In this document: positions 1-8,900 of the stretch, piece after piece
How positions within the stretch are numbered: the first letter of the stretch is position 1
Layout of the letters: every line of letters begins with the position of its first letter
The notes under the pieces: model-generated
Seen by the model: only the letters and a program-made list of their open reading frames with translations
What the model was told of the DNA's origin: nothing
The model's database searches: none
From: Streptococcus urinalis 2285-97
GTDB taxonomy: Bacteria; Bacillota; Bacilli; Lactobacillales; Streptococcaceae
Reading direction: 5' to 3'
DNA length: 64,000 nt
NCBI RefSeq assembly: GCF_000188055.2
Contig: NZ_AEUZ02000001.1
Location: forward strand, 1,440,001 to 1,504,000
Made by a program: the position numbers and the translations under genes

Positions 1-561
1 GTTTCTTGAATCACTCTTTAAATAACGTGATAGTTCGTAAGTAAAATACAATTGACATAATTTTGAATAGTAATATCTATATGGTGTTTTAGTATCCTCT
101 GGATAAGCTAATTGTGATACCCCATTCCAAACTAATTCCTCTTTTGGTGGTTGATGCATATCACTAGGAATATTTAATATCCTAGACTTTTCTGCCATTT
201 AAGGTAAGAGCAATAACGTTAATAGAAAATGGCCTAAGTAATTACTTTGAAAGACAATGTCGTAACCATCTGCTGAAAGGCCTGAATGTTGTGCCGAAAG
301 ACCTGCATTATTATCAAGACCATGAAACGTTAAGCTATCTAAATCCTCTACAAAAGCATGAATGGATTTAAAAGAAGCCAAATCAAGTTGTTTTAAAGTA
401 ACCTCTCCATTAGAACTATCTTGTCTTATTTTTTCAAGTGCCTCTTGTCCTTTTTCTAAATTGCGGCAAGCTAGTATCACATGGTTTCCCGACTTGACAA
501 TTTTTTCAGCAGTTTCAAGTCCTAGTCCAGAATTAGCACCTGTAATAATATAGGTTTTCAT
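1..561 (-). pseudogene. short-chain dehydrogenase/reductase, in-frame stop, runs off left edge
   Basis: The N-terminal half has an SDR Rossmann start (TGANSGLG near residue 9) and the NNAG motif. After LLTLLLLP a TAA stop (199-201) interrupts the gene. The same frame continues with no shift as MAEKSRILNIPSDM and then YYYSK, the SDR catalytic YxxxK. The coding frame is therefore intact except for one nonsense codon, possibly CAA to TAA. The 120-residue product would lack the catalytic Tyr/Lys and should be inactive. The start is taken at ATG 561; an upstream TTG at 573 is possible. It lies 15 bases after the Amt gene on the same strand, so co-transcription is likely. Substrate unknown. The C-terminus is outside the window. 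Confidence 0.85.
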
Positions 562-576
562 AGTCACACTCAATAA

Positions 577-1629
577 TTAAGATGCTATCAGTCTATCACT
601 TTTTTCTTTATATTTCCTGAAAAATACCTTTCCAATCATAAATGTCACAATGAAAGACAGACAAATAGTTAGCAAAATAGCTAGTAATTGGACACCAAAT
701 GCTTTGGGATAAAAAAGACAAATTCCAATACTTCCAAATAAACCACCTAGACCATTCATAGAAAATGAATCAACAACGTCATCAATGTGAGCAAGTTGGT
801 TCAGTTTAATTGTCAATAGATAAGTTAAAGAAGATGAAACACTAGTAATGATTAGCATTTGAAAGCCATTAGCAAAGCCAACACCAGCTGTACTTGTTAC
901 TAAGCCAACAACCATCCCATTTAACAAAGCCGTACAATCTTCTTTTTGATATTTCTGATAAGAAAGAATTCCCCACGAAAAACCACCAGATAATATGGCT
1001 ATTAAGGTATTAATTAAGACTTGACTTGCTTTTTGATTTAATTGTCCTACAGGTCCAGCATTAAAGCCAAACCAACCAAAAGTTACTAAAATCATTCCAA
1101 GAAATAACCATTCATATCTAATTTTATTATGTACATGATGAGTTTTCCCTCTTAAAAATGCCAAAACATAAGTTGACAATCCTGCTGATAAATGAACAAC
1201 CATACCACCAGAAAAATCTAAGACACCTAATTGACTTAATAAACCTGATTTATTCCAAATCAGATAAGCCAATGGGCAATAAACAAAAATAACCCAAAGT
1301 GCAACAATCATTAAGATTTCTTTTGTGGTTACTCTATCAATGACAGCACCAATTAACATAACCACAGCATATAAACAAAAGCATAACTGAAATAAGGCAT
1401 CTAACATAAATGATAATGATTCTTTACTATCAAATAAAAAGCTAAAATGACCATGAAACGTTAATGAATACATTCCTAACAGCCAAATCAAAGTTGTCAG
1501 CAAAATAGATAAGGTAAATTGATAAATGAGTTTAGCTGTTAATTCTACTTTTAGAGCCCCAAAATAAAAAAAAGCAACTCCAAAAATCATTAGCCACATA
1601 GCTAATACACAAATAAATAAAAACATCAT
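577..1629 (-). CDS. Amt/MEP-family ammonium transporter-like protein
   Basis: This 350-residue, highly hydrophobic protein has Amt family signatures: DFSGGMVVHLSAG in the middle, WFGFNAG, and a C-terminal DDVVDSFSMNG block. Family members are trimeric channels conducting ammonium/ammonia. By alignment from memory with E. coli AmtB, the first pore histidine is kept (VVHLSAG) and the periplasmic Trp is present. The second pore histidine is replaced by Asn (SFSMNGLGG), and the Ser after FNAG is Pro. It is shorter than the usual 400 residues, and no glnK/glnB lies beside it. The start ATG has a good AAGGAG-type ribosome site. The altered pore makes transport or sensing specificity uncertain. Confidence 0.8.
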   Translation of the reverse strand: MMFLFICVLAMWLMIFGVAFFYFGALKVELTAKLIYQFTLSILLTTLIWLLGMYSLTFHGHFSFLFDSKESLSFMLDALFQLCFCLYAVVMLIGAVIDRVTTKEILMIVALWVIFVYCPLAYLIWNKSGLLSQLGVLDFSGGMVVHLSAGLSTYVLAFLRGKTHHVHNKIRYEWLFLGMILVTFGWFGFNAGPVGQLNQKASQVLINTLIAILSGGFSWGILSYQKYQKEDCTALLNGMVVGLVTSTAGVGFANGFQMLIITSVSSSLTYLLTIKLNQLAHIDDVVDSFSMNGLGGLFGSIGICLFYPKAFGVQLLAILLTICLSFIVTFMIGKVFFRKYKEKSDRLIAS

Positions 1630-1731
1630 TCTCTCCTTCTTTACAAATAAATTGAATTCTGTTAGACTTTAATAATGTTAACCAGTTAAGTATTTTAACC
1701 TAAGATTTTACAATTGTCAAGGAGTGTTTTC

Positions 1732-2859
1732 ATGAAAAAATATGACATTATTATCGTTGGAGCAGGTGCCTCTGGTATTGGAATGGCTTGTGCATTAAGA
1801 CGCTTTAACATTTCTAACTTTCTTGTTTTAGAAAAAGGCCAAATTGGAGATAGTTTTATAAAATGGCCAAAAACAACACAATTTATTACTCCATCTTTTA
1901 CAACAAATGGTTTTGGTTTCCCAGATATCAACGCTGTCGTTCCTGATACTTCACCTGCTTTCACATTTGAAAAAGAGCACCTTTCAGGTCTTGAATATGC
2001 CGAATACCTGCGTTTAGTTGCCCAAAATTATCAATTACCTATTAATACTAAGACACTGGTAAAAGATATCAAAAAAGTTGGTAATGACTATCTCGTTACA
2101 ACTGATAAAGAGCAGTTTTTAGCCTGTTATTTAATAATGGCAACAGGTGAATTTCAAAATCCCAATAAAACTAGTATTAAAGGTGCTGAGCTTGGTATGC
2201 ACTACGGTGAAGTTGATTCCTTCCATGTTAAATCTTACTCGTCATTTATCATTATCGGTGGAAATGAAAGTGGGTGTGATGCCTTGACTCATTTAGCTTA
2301 TCTAGGAAATGAAGTTAGCCTCTACACAAGTTCATTTGGCAAAAGCGAAACTGCACCAGACCCAAGCATTTCTTTATCTCCGATTACAAAAGAAAGACTA
2401 AAACATATTCAATCAAATAAAGATTTCAATATTCATTTATTTGAATCCAAAAAAGCAACTGCCATTGAAAAAGATGATGACCAATATCGTGTAATATTTG
2501 ATGATGGTAATGTTGCTTATAGTAAACACCGTCCAATTTTAGCTACTGGCTTTAAATCTTGTGTTCATAATATTAATGGTATCTCTTTATTTGAATATCA
2601 AGAAAATGATATCCCTCTTCTTACCGAAAACGATGAATCTACCATTCATAAAAATATATTCTTAATTGGTCCAAGTGTTCGTCAAAAAGATGTGATTTTT
2701 TGTTATATATACAAATTTAGACAAAGACTAGCTCCGATTATTGCTGAAATAGCTAAAAGGGAACATTGGAGCTTAGATGAAGAAGAATTAGCTACTTACA
2801 GAGATAATCATATGTTTTTAGATGATTTATCATGTTGTGCTGTCTCGTGTGATTGTTAG
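1732..2859 (+). CDS. FAD/NAD(P)-binding flavoprotein monooxygenase-like oxidoreductase
   Basis: This 375-residue protein resembles flavin-containing monooxygenases and CzcO-type proteins. It has an N-terminal FAD-binding GxGxxG (VGAGASGIG, about residues 9-17) and a second dinucleotide site (IIGGNESGCDA, about 180), with ATG motifs before each half-domain junction. The start at 1732 is chosen over an upstream TTG because AAGGAG sits 7 bases before it. The C-terminus ends in a cysteine cluster (SCCAVSCDC), which may bind metal or act in thiol chemistry; this is inference. It is divergent from the Amt gene, with a short shared upstream region. Substrate unknown. Confidence 0.8.
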   Translation: MKKYDIIIVGAGASGIGMACALRRFNISNFLVLEKGQIGDSFIKWPKTTQFITPSFTTNGFGFPDINAVVPDTSPAFTFEKEHLSGLEYAEYLRLVAQNYQLPINTKTLVKDIKKVGNDYLVTTDKEQFLACYLIMATGEFQNPNKTSIKGAELGMHYGEVDSFHVKSYSSFIIIGGNESGCDALTHLAYLGNEVSLYTSSFGKSETAPDPSISLSPITKERLKHIQSNKDFNIHLFESKKATAIEKDDDQYRVIFDDGNVAYSKHRPILATGFKSCVHNINGISLFEYQENDIPLLTENDESTIHKNIFLIGPSVRQKDVIFCYIYKFRQRLAPIIAEIAKREHWSLDEEELATYRDNHMFLDDLSCCAVSCDC

Positions 2860-2888
2860 TCAAATGTCAAAATATCTTGTTTATTTAT

Positions 2889-2919
2889 GTTATACTAGTG
2901 ATATCATTTGATAAAAGGA
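2889..2919 (+). promoter_or_regulatory. extended -10 promoter and RBS for the 47-aa membrane protein
   Basis: A TGn-TATACT extended -10 (TATACT at 2891-2896) lies 30 bases after the oxidoreductase stop. It is followed by AAAGGA (2914-2919) just before the ATG at 2925. No strong -35 is visible, as is usual for extended -10 promoters. Confidence 0.55.
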
Positions 2920-2924
2920 TTATT

Positions 2925-3068
2925 ATGAAAAGATATTACATTAGTTATTTATCAGGTCTTATATTTTTAACTTATGGTCTCATTAGTCAAAAATATATTT
3001 TTGTCGTTTTAGCTCTTATCTTTGGTATTATTGGTTATTCGGACTATCTTAAACAAAAAAAGAAGTAG
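2925..3068 (+). CDS. small two-helix membrane protein, unknown function
   Basis: This is a 47-residue protein with two hydrophobic stretches (about residues 5-20 and 24-40), a short turn and a lysine-rich tail (YLKQKKK), which predicts a hairpin membrane topology with the tail inside. The ATG at 2925 has AAAGGA 5 bases upstream; a longer reading from 2853 lacks a ribosome site and overlaps the preceding gene. I do not recognise a family. Its own extended -10 promoter suggests it is really expressed. Confidence 0.6.
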   Translation: MKRYYISYLSGLIFLTYGLISQKYIFVVLALIFGIIGYSDYLKQKKK

Positions 3069-3083
3069 ACACAAAGCTACTTC
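3055..3083 (-). terminator. rho-independent terminator of the YdbC gene
   Basis: The inverted repeat GAAGTAG / CTACTTC (3062-3068 and 3077-3083) is followed on the minus strand by a run of T. It ends the YdbC-like gene and overlaps the stop of the convergent small membrane protein gene. Confidence 0.7.
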
Positions 3084-3092
3084 ATTTCTCAT

Positions 3093-3305
3093 CTATTCTC
3101 TAAAAGCATCAATCATTTTTTGAAATTCGTCATTTGTCATGGTGATACCTTTTCCCATCTTACTATGATCTGGGCTCCATGTACGAATATCCCACTTAGC
3201 TTCAGCATCATTGAAACTAACACGATTCAACTCTTTCGTCCAGCCTTTGTCATTTTCAGATAAAGTTAAGAGATGTTCTTCAATATTAAATTTAAAGTCT
3301 GCCAT
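3093..3305 (-). CDS. YdbC/PC4-family single-stranded nucleic-acid-binding protein
   Basis: This 70-residue protein matches the short streptococcal/lactococcal YdbC family (start MADFKFNIEEHLL, then WDIRTWSPDHSKMGKGI). It is a structural homologue of the eukaryotic coactivator PC4 that binds ssDNA as a dimer. ATG 3305 has an AGGAGAT ribosome site; the longer open frame to 3353 adds unrelated residues. The cellular role is likely in ssDNA or transcription-related binding, which is known for the family rather than shown here. Confidence 0.75.
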   Translation of the reverse strand: MADFKFNIEEHLLTLSENDKGWTKELNRVSFNDAEAKWDIRTWSPDHSKMGKGITMTNDEFQKMIDAFRE

Positions 3306-3421
3306 AAAATCTCCTTTCAATGTATTATTCGAATTTAAATTCAACTTATCCATACAATCTCAATTTCATTTTTTTATAAAATAAGATATAATTATTCTAT
3401 CAATTTTTGAGGAAAAACACT

Positions 3422-3751
3422 ATGAAAACTATTTTTAAGAAAGTAAAAGCCATTCTTTTGGATTTTATTGAGTCAAATCCAAAACCAAAAGAGATAAACC
3501 TAAAAGCTAATCAATTATTACACAGTATTGAAAAAGCTCAAATAGAAAAAACCGCTATTCATGTTATTGTTAATAATACAAGTTTTTCAGGCCAAATTTT
3601 GAAATTTGATAAAAGTGAAGGCAAATTATTTCTTCAAAATTTTCAAGAAAATGTTACCAATATTATTTCTATTTATGAAATTGATCGCTTAACACCAATT
3701 CCTCAAACAATTAAGAAAACTCAAGAAACAACAAAAGAGACTCTTATTTGA
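3422..3751 (+). CDS. conserved hypothetical protein with a small beta-rich C-terminal part
   Basis: This is a 109-residue basic protein. The N-terminus looks helical (KTIFKKVKAILLDFIES). The second half has alternating hydrophobic residues (IHVIVNNTSFSGQILKF, then NIISIYEIDRLTPI) of the kind seen in small beta-barrels of the Sm/YolD type; that is only a pattern resemblance. ATG 3422 is preceded by GAGGA. It is convergent with the U32 protein gene, with a shared terminator between them. Function unknown. Confidence 0.55.
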   Translation: MKTIFKKVKAILLDFIESNPKPKEINLKANQLLHSIEKAQIEKTAIHVIVNNTSFSGQILKFDKSEGKLFLQNFQENVTNIISIYEIDRLTPIPQTIKKTQETTKETLI

Positions 3752-3762
3752 GTCTCTTTTTA
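3733..3762. terminator. bidirectional terminator between convergent genes
   Basis: The stem AAAAGAGACTC / GAGTCTCTTTT (3733-3743 and 3750-3760) with a 6-base loop and T-runs on both strands ends the hypothetical gene (+) and the U32 protein gene (-). Confidence 0.8.
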
Positions 3763-5049
3763 TGCTCTAACTGTTTTACTTCTTCCATCCTGTTGATAGA
3801 GGTTGACAAGTCCTTCTTTACAAGCTCTGATCATATCACCTGGTTTTACAGCTCTTGGCAGTGTAATCCTTAATAATTCCATTGGACTAGCAGCTCTTTC
3901 AATAGGATTCCCTTCAGCATCTTGTAAATCTTGAATAGTGGTTTCAAAATGTCTGAATCCTGGACCATAAAACTCAACTCGGTCACCTTCTAAGATAACA
4001 TTTCGTTGTCTAATGGTTGCACGCATTGTGTCTGAGTCAAAACTAACGACTTCACCTACAAATTTATATTGCGGTATTTTTCGTCTTGCCCCAAACAACT
4101 GTTCATTTTCAGTTGGCGTATGATAATAAAAGCCTGTTGCCAGTTCTCGTTGAGCTACTTTCCACAGTTCATCAATTAAGTCATCTTTAATAGCATAAAA
4201 TTTTTCTGGGCTCTCCATGTAAGCATCAACTGCAGCTTTATAACAGTTCGTTACGGTTGATACATAATGAATTGATTTCATTCGTCCTTCAATCTTAAGA
4301 CTATCAACACCATTTTCTATCAAATCAGGCAGATTTTCAAGCATACACATATCTACAGCTGACATCGAATATTCCTCAGGAATTTCACCTTTTAGTGATT
4401 TTCGTTCTGTCCCAAATGGCATATCATATAAATCGTATTTCCAACGACAAGATTGGGAACAGCCACCACGGTTTGCATCACGATGACTCATGTGATTTGA
4501 CAATACACATCTTCCTGAATAAGAAATACACATCGCACCATGTACAAATGCTTCTATTTCAACATTGGTTCGTTTTCTGATTTCGGCTAATTCATCCATC
4601 GTTACTTCACGCGCTAGAACAACACGAGTTAAGCCCATTTCTTTCCAAAATTCAAAAGTTTCAAAATTAGTTGATGATGCTTGAGTTGAAAGATGAATTT
4701 CAAGACCAGGTGCTTCTGTCGCACAAATGACAATTAAAGCTGGATCAGATACTATAACCGCATCTAATCCTCTATCTCTTAGTTCTCTAAACCATTGTCC
4801 TGCGCCAATTTCATTTCCTTCATGTGTTACCATGTTTGCCGCAACATACACTTTTGCTCCTCTAGCGTGAGCATAGTCTATGCCTTCTTGCATTTCTTCC
4901 ATTGAAAAATTTCCGGCTCTAGACCTTAATCCATAAGCTTGACCACCAACAAAGACAGCATCTGCACCATAGTCAACAGCTACTTTTAATTTTTCAAGTG
5001 TTCCTGCTGGAGATAACACTTCTGGTCTTTTTTTATATTTATTTGACAT
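3760..5049 (-). CDS. trhP2: U32-family tRNA-hydroxylation protein (TrhP2/YrrO-like)
   Basis: This 429-residue protein carries the U32 signature EAFVHGAMCISYSGRCVLS near residues 160-180. Two further cysteines follow (GGCSQSCRWKYDL), giving four conserved cysteines that may hold an iron-sulfur cluster. U32 proteins were named collagenase-like peptidases, but YrrO/TrhP2 of Bacillus works with TrhP1 in prephenate-dependent hydroxylation of wobble uridine-34 in tRNA. The C-terminal region (about 330-420) is the beta-barrel extension of this subgroup. It sits 36 bases after the paired trhP1-like gene on the same strand. Start ATG; function assigned by family and pairing. Confidence 0.82.
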   Translation of the reverse strand: MSNKYKKRPEVLSPAGTLEKLKVAVDYGADAVFVGGQAYGLRSRAGNFSMEEMQEGIDYAHARGAKVYVAANMVTHEGNEIGAGQWFRELRDRGLDAVIVSDPALIVICATEAPGLEIHLSTQASSTNFETFEFWKEMGLTRVVLAREVTMDELAEIRKRTNVEIEAFVHGAMCISYSGRCVLSNHMSHRDANRGGCSQSCRWKYDLYDMPFGTERKSLKGEIPEEYSMSAVDMCMLENLPDLIENGVDSLKIEGRMKSIHYVSTVTNCYKAAVDAYMESPEKFYAIKDDLIDELWKVAQRELATGFYYHTPTENEQLFGARRKIPQYKFVGEVVSFDSDTMRATIRQRNVILEGDRVEFYGPGFRHFETTIQDLQDAEGNPIERAASPMELLRITLPRAVKPGDMIRACKEGLVNLYQQDGRSKTVRA

Positions 5050-5085
5050 TGTGAAACCCTTCTTTTACTACCTTTTTTAAAAAAA

Positions 5086-6021
5086 CTATTTGACTGTCTT
5101 AGGATCAAAATCAAAAAATCCTGTGTCTAAACCACGACCAAGTGGATGATTTTCGTGTATCACTTGATCTAATTCTTTTGCTTTAGCTTCTGTAAATAAT
5201 TCTTTATTAATCAATTCACGAGCTTCCACAAAACATTTAGTTATCGTAACAAAATGCTGACCTGGACAATAGATACCATCTAATTTCCAATGACAATAAT
5301 GGTGTTCTACTAATTCATCTAATTTTTGCATCATATCAATATCATTATTAATAAAAATATGGGTACCATGTTTATCTTCATAAATGGAATAATGGCTCTC
5401 TTTGTCACTAGGCTCTGCTAAAAACAAACCACGTTCTCTACTAACTTCATCATCAATATGGGTAAAGTGATAATAGTTTTGCAAAAGTGGCCGTTTTGAA
5501 TGATGAATAACCGAAGCACCATAAACTAATATCTCAGCCGGATATTCTAAATTTTCTGCCATATCAAACAATTCTTTTGATGGAATTTCCCTAGCTAAGA
5601 CTGACTCAACAGCACCATGTTGCCCCCAAAAATTTATCTGACGACTAGACGTTACAAAAACTGATGTGTCGTAAATTAATTTAAAATGATACCCTTCTTT
5701 TTCATTGATATAAAAGAGACCTGCATCCCCTACAACAAGATAATCAATTTGGATTTCTTTCAAAAAATCCAAAAAAGGTCTAATGGTATCCATCATTCCT
5801 TGATGCATGAGCGCATTGCAAGCAATCGTTAATTCTTTGCCTGCAGCATGAACCATATTTGCAATTTCTCTCAATTCCTCATATGTAAAATTATGGGGCA
5901 ATCTCAAGCCATAATCAGCTTCTCCAACATAAATGCGATCCACTCCAATAGCTAATAATGATTTCACTTGTTCAATGCTTTCAGCTGTAGCTGTTATAAT
6001 TATTCTTTCCATAAACTTCAT
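5086..6021 (-). CDS. trhP1: U32-family protein (TrhP1/YrrN-like)
   Basis: This 311-residue partner of the preceding protein has the same TIM-barrel-like start (VKSLLAIGVDRIYVGEADYGLRLP). It lacks the four-cysteine U32 signature; the corresponding place reads EILVYGASVIHHSKRPLL. That matches the shorter YrrN/TrhP1 subgroup, which functions with TrhP2 in hydroxylating U34 of tRNA. The two genes look like one operon. The start is uncertain between 6021 and an internal ATG at 6012, since neither has a strong ribosome site. Confidence 0.78.
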   Translation of the reverse strand: MKFMERIIITATAESIEQVKSLLAIGVDRIYVGEADYGLRLPHNFTYEELREIANMVHAAGKELTIACNALMHQGMMDTIRPFLDFLKEIQIDYLVVGDAGLFYINEKEGYHFKLIYDTSVFVTSSRQINFWGQHGAVESVLAREIPSKELFDMAENLEYPAEILVYGASVIHHSKRPLLQNYYHFTHIDDEVSRERGLFLAEPSDKESHYSIYEDKHGTHIFINNDIDMMQKLDELVEHHYCHWKLDGIYCPGQHFVTITKCFVEARELINKELFTEAKAKELDQVIHENHPLGRGLDTGFFDFDPKTVK

Positions 6022-6087
6022 TATATCAGATTTTCAGATTTTTTAAGCATATTTCTTGATAAATATTAAATTTTTTGTTAGCAAAAA

Positions 6088-6107
6088 AACAACACTTTAG
6101 TGTTGTT
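6088..6107 (-). terminator. terminator at the brnQ 3' end
   Basis: AACAACACT / AGTGTTGTT with a 2-base centre, followed on the minus strand by T7. It overlaps the last codons of the brnQ reading frame. Confidence 0.7.
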
Positions 6108-7449
6108 CCTGATTTTTGAAAAAAACTTGATAAGAAAAAACAAAAGAAAAACTAATCAGAGCTGGTAGGACCCATCCCATACCTATATTAAATAAAGGGA
6201 TATAATGCTTAGCAAAATGTAATAACTGTTGACAAAATTCATTTGATATTATCATTTTTGGTGAAGCATTTAAACCATCAAAAATTGCTGCTAACAGAGT
6301 AGTATAGATAGTCACAGCAAAAACAATTCTGTTTAGGTTTATGAAGTAATCTACAATAGTTAATACAATCAAAATAATCGCTAATGGGTAAATAAACATC
6401 AAAACCGGTAATGACAAGGCAATAATATTGGTAAGACCAACATTTGCAAATAAACCTAACAAGAAACTAGCTATGGTGATAAAAAAAGATAAGATTTTGA
6501 TGGAAAAAGTTCAACAAATGTTTCTGAGAAGGCCGTAATTAAACCAATTGCTGTTTTTAAACAAGCTAAAATAATAATTCCTGCCAATAAAATGCTTCCA
6601 GCATCACCCAAATAGTAATGAGAAAGCTGAGCTAATGCGATACCACCATTATCAGAAATGGCAAATTTCCCTAAACTTAGAGTGCCTAACAAACTCAATA
6701 AAGTGTAAATAATTCCCATCATAATAATAGTGATTACTCCAGATTTACAAGTTTCTTTTGCAATAGCTGCTTTTGTCTCAATATTTTTTAACTTCAAAGT
6801 ATTAACGATAATAACACCAAATGCCAATGCTGCTAGGGCATCTAATGTATTATATCCTTGTATAAATCCTGTTAAAATTGGACTTTTTTCATAAGCACTT
6901 TGACTATTAAATTGATTGATTTGTCCTAAGGGATGTAAAAAAGCAATCACTAATAAGACAGCCAACAGACCTAAAAACATAGGATTTAAGTATTTACCAA
7001 TATAATCAATTAATTTTCCTGGCTTTTTTGATAAATACCATGCCAGGCCAAAAAAGAGAAGGCTATAGATAGCAAGAGCTGGGGACTGCATATTTTTAGA
7101 TAATAATGGAGATACTCCTATTTCAAAAGATGTCGAAGCCAATCTGGGTAAAGCAAAGAATGGACCAATAACGAAATATAAGGCTACTGTAAAAAAGTAA
7201 GCAAAACCATGCCCAACTCTTTTTGATATACCGAACACACCATCTGTATCTGATAATCCTATAGCTATGATGCCTAGTAGTGGAATACCAATTCCTGTTA
7301 TTAAAAAACCAAAATTCGCTCCAATAATTGATTTACCTGCTTCTTGTCCCATGTGTAATGGAAAAATAAGATTTCCAGCTCCAAAAAAAAAGGCCAAAAA
7401 GCATTGAAGACATAAAAATAGTCTCTTTTTTTGTCAAATGTTTTTTCAT
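6097..7449 (-). pseudogene. brnQ: branched-chain amino acid transporter BrnQ (LIVCS family), two frameshifts
   Basis: Together the frames encode a full-length LIVCS sodium-coupled Leu/Ile/Val importer with about 12 membrane segments. The start ATG at 7449 gives [23 protein letters not shown] run of nine T on the minus strand (A at 7383-7391) then shifts out of the frame that continues [13 protein letters not shown]; eight T would restore it. The main part (7397-6471) ends at a second run, seven T (A at 6481-6487), where eight would join it in frame to the C-terminal part ([11 protein letters not shown], then NVGLTNIIALSLP). This could be a real pseudogene, phase variation, or a homopolymer base-calling artefact. 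A hairpin terminator follows. Confidence 0.85.
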
Positions 7450-7659
7450 TTATCATTTCCAATCTTTATTAAAATTAATACAAAGATACCATAAACAGAA
7501 CTGATAAACAATATTTTTTTAATAATCTCTCTTATGTTAAATCAAAAGAATAATATCAAAAAAAAATCTCATTTTTTAGACATTTTTTTAAAAAAACAAG
7601 TGACAAACCTCACCATTTATGATAGAATGACTAAGTATCTTAAATGAGAGGGGATTGGT
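7450..7659. promoter_or_regulatory. divergent intergenic region with DUF3270 promoter
   Basis: The plus-strand promoter is GTGACA (7600-7605), a 17-base spacer, then TAGAAT (7623-7628), followed by GAGAGGGG ahead of the ATG at 7660. The rest is strongly AT-rich and holds the brnQ upstream region; I see no gene in it. Confidence 0.65.
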
Positions 7660-7947
7660 ATGTCTGAACCACTAAAACAGCATCAGCATGAAGAAGAAAA
7701 ACATCTTGAAAATCAAGAAGCACAACCACGTTTTCAAGAATTTCAAGCTTTTAATACTGATAGCAATAAACTTAGTGAATTACTTTTCTTCGCTCGTATC
7801 GCATTTTTTGGTATTATCACTGTTTTAATATCATTTGCTTTCCTAGTACTTAACATTAAACCTATCTGGTCTTTTGTAATGGCTAGTATACTAAGTCTAG
7901 CTGTTACTGTTAGCTTATCTCATGTCATCAAATCATTTAGACAATAA
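7660..7947 (+). CDS. DUF3270-like small membrane protein
   Basis: This 95-residue protein has a hydrophilic N-terminus rich in His, Glu and Gln (residues 1-40) and two membrane helices (about 42-65 and 68-87). It ends in a short basic tail, matching the layout of the streptococcal DUF3270 family. It has its own promoter and a strong GAGGGG ribosome site. Function unknown for the family. A bidirectional terminator separates it from the convergent YtxH gene. Confidence 0.6.
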   Translation: MSEPLKQHQHEEEKHLENQEAQPRFQEFQAFNTDSNKLSELLFFARIAFFGIITVLISFAFLVLNIKPIWSFVMASILSLAVTVSLSHVIKSFRQ

Positions 7948-7970
7948 TCACTTATTGTCTTTTTTCATCT

Positions 7971-8004
7971 AAAAAAATTCCTAGATAAATCTAGGAATTT
8001 TTTT
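7971..8004. terminator. bidirectional terminator, DUF3270 gene / YtxH gene
   Basis: A 15-bp stem (AAAAAAATTCCTAGA and its complement) with a TAAA loop and T-runs on both strands. Confidence 0.85.
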
Positions 8005-8479
8005 AGTTTTTATGAGATATATTACTTGAATCTTCTTTATCTGCATTTTCTTCAGGTTTTTCTTCAAATGGATACTCAATGATAATATCTTCTTTAGGAT
8101 CACTTTCTTCTGACTTGATATGATACTCAATATCGTCTGAAGATTTTGTTAATCCTTCTTTGACATCGTTAACTTTCTCAGTTGCAAAACGTGTTACTTG
8201 ATCAGCTGTTTGAGAAACTTTATTAAGGATGTCTTCTTTTGTCAATTCACCATTGTCAAATTTTGATTTGTAATCTTTGAAAGTATCAACAGCCAGATCT
8301 TTATATTCAGTTGTTTTTACTTTTGCAATTTGATGATATTCTTCTGGGTTTTCTTTGTAAGCTTCATAAGCTGCTTTAGCTTTTGCTTGAAGTTCTTGAC
8401 CTTTTTCGGTTGTCATAAAATAAGCAGCTGCTGCACCTGATGCAGCTCCAACGATTACTGATTTTAGTAATTTACTCAT
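8003..8479 (-). CDS. YtxH-domain protein
   Basis: This 158-residue protein has a glycine/alanine-rich membrane helix at the N-terminus (VIVGAASGAAAAYFMT, about residues 8-23) followed by a KGQELQAKAKAAY region typical of YtxH proteins. A long helical stretch and an acidic C-terminus follow. YtxH proteins are envelope-associated, often stress-linked in Firmicutes. Its ATG overlaps the stop of the upstream DUF948 gene by ATGA, so the two are translationally coupled, a common pairing in streptococci. Confidence 0.75.
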   Translation of the reverse strand: MSKLLKSVIVGAASGAAAAYFMTTEKGQELQAKAKAAYEAYKENPEEYHQIAKVKTTEYKDLAVDTFKDYKSKFDNGELTKEDILNKVSQTADQVTRFATEKVNDVKEGLTKSSDDIEYHIKSEESDPKEDIIIEYPFEEKPEENADKEDSSNISHKN

Positions 8480-8880
8480 GCTTTTTCTCCTTTTTTACGA
8501 AATACTTTTGAAGCAACTTTTCCAACCATCGCTGCTTTACTTGCTTTACCAACAGTTGAGGTCGCTGAGGATGCTCTAGTACCTAGATGGCGAGCATGAT
8601 TATTCAAATCTGAAACACTCACTGATAAATCCGCAATAGCTGTAAACAATGGATCAATTGTTGAGACTTTACCATTTACATCTTCCACTAAAACATTAGC
8701 TTTAGACAATATTTCATTTGTTTGATACAGTGTTACATTGACATCACTTGTCAAAACAGAGACTGTCTTTTTGACTTCATCAATTGTTTCAGATGTTTTA
8801 CGCAATACAATAATTAAAAATACCACTAAAGCTACAAAAGCTAGTGCAATAATAAGTAATGAGATACCAACTAAATTCAT
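8476..8880 (-). CDS. DUF948-domain membrane protein
   Basis: This 134-residue protein has an N-terminal membrane helix (LVGISLLIIALAFVALVVFLI), then a heptad-like region (about 30-105) typical of DUF948, and a basic C-terminus. The start at 8880 is preferred because AGAGGG precedes it; the open frame continues 24 bases further without a ribosome site. It lies 20 bases after lgt and overlaps the YtxH gene by 4 bases, so lgt-DUF948-ytxH are probably co-transcribed. Confidence 0.75.
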   Translation of the reverse strand: MNLVGISLLIIALAFVALVVFLIIVLRKTSETIDEVKKTVSVLTSDVNVTLYQTNEILSKANVLVEDVNGKVSTIDPLFTAIADLSVSVSDLNNHARHLGTRASSATSTVGKASKAAMVGKVASKVFRKKGEKA

Positions 8881-8900
8881 AAAACCCTCTTTTCTATCTC

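Noticed and set aside
6097..7397. Two separate transporter genes
   Set aside because: The two parts are contiguous pieces of one BrnQ and join at a homopolymer run.
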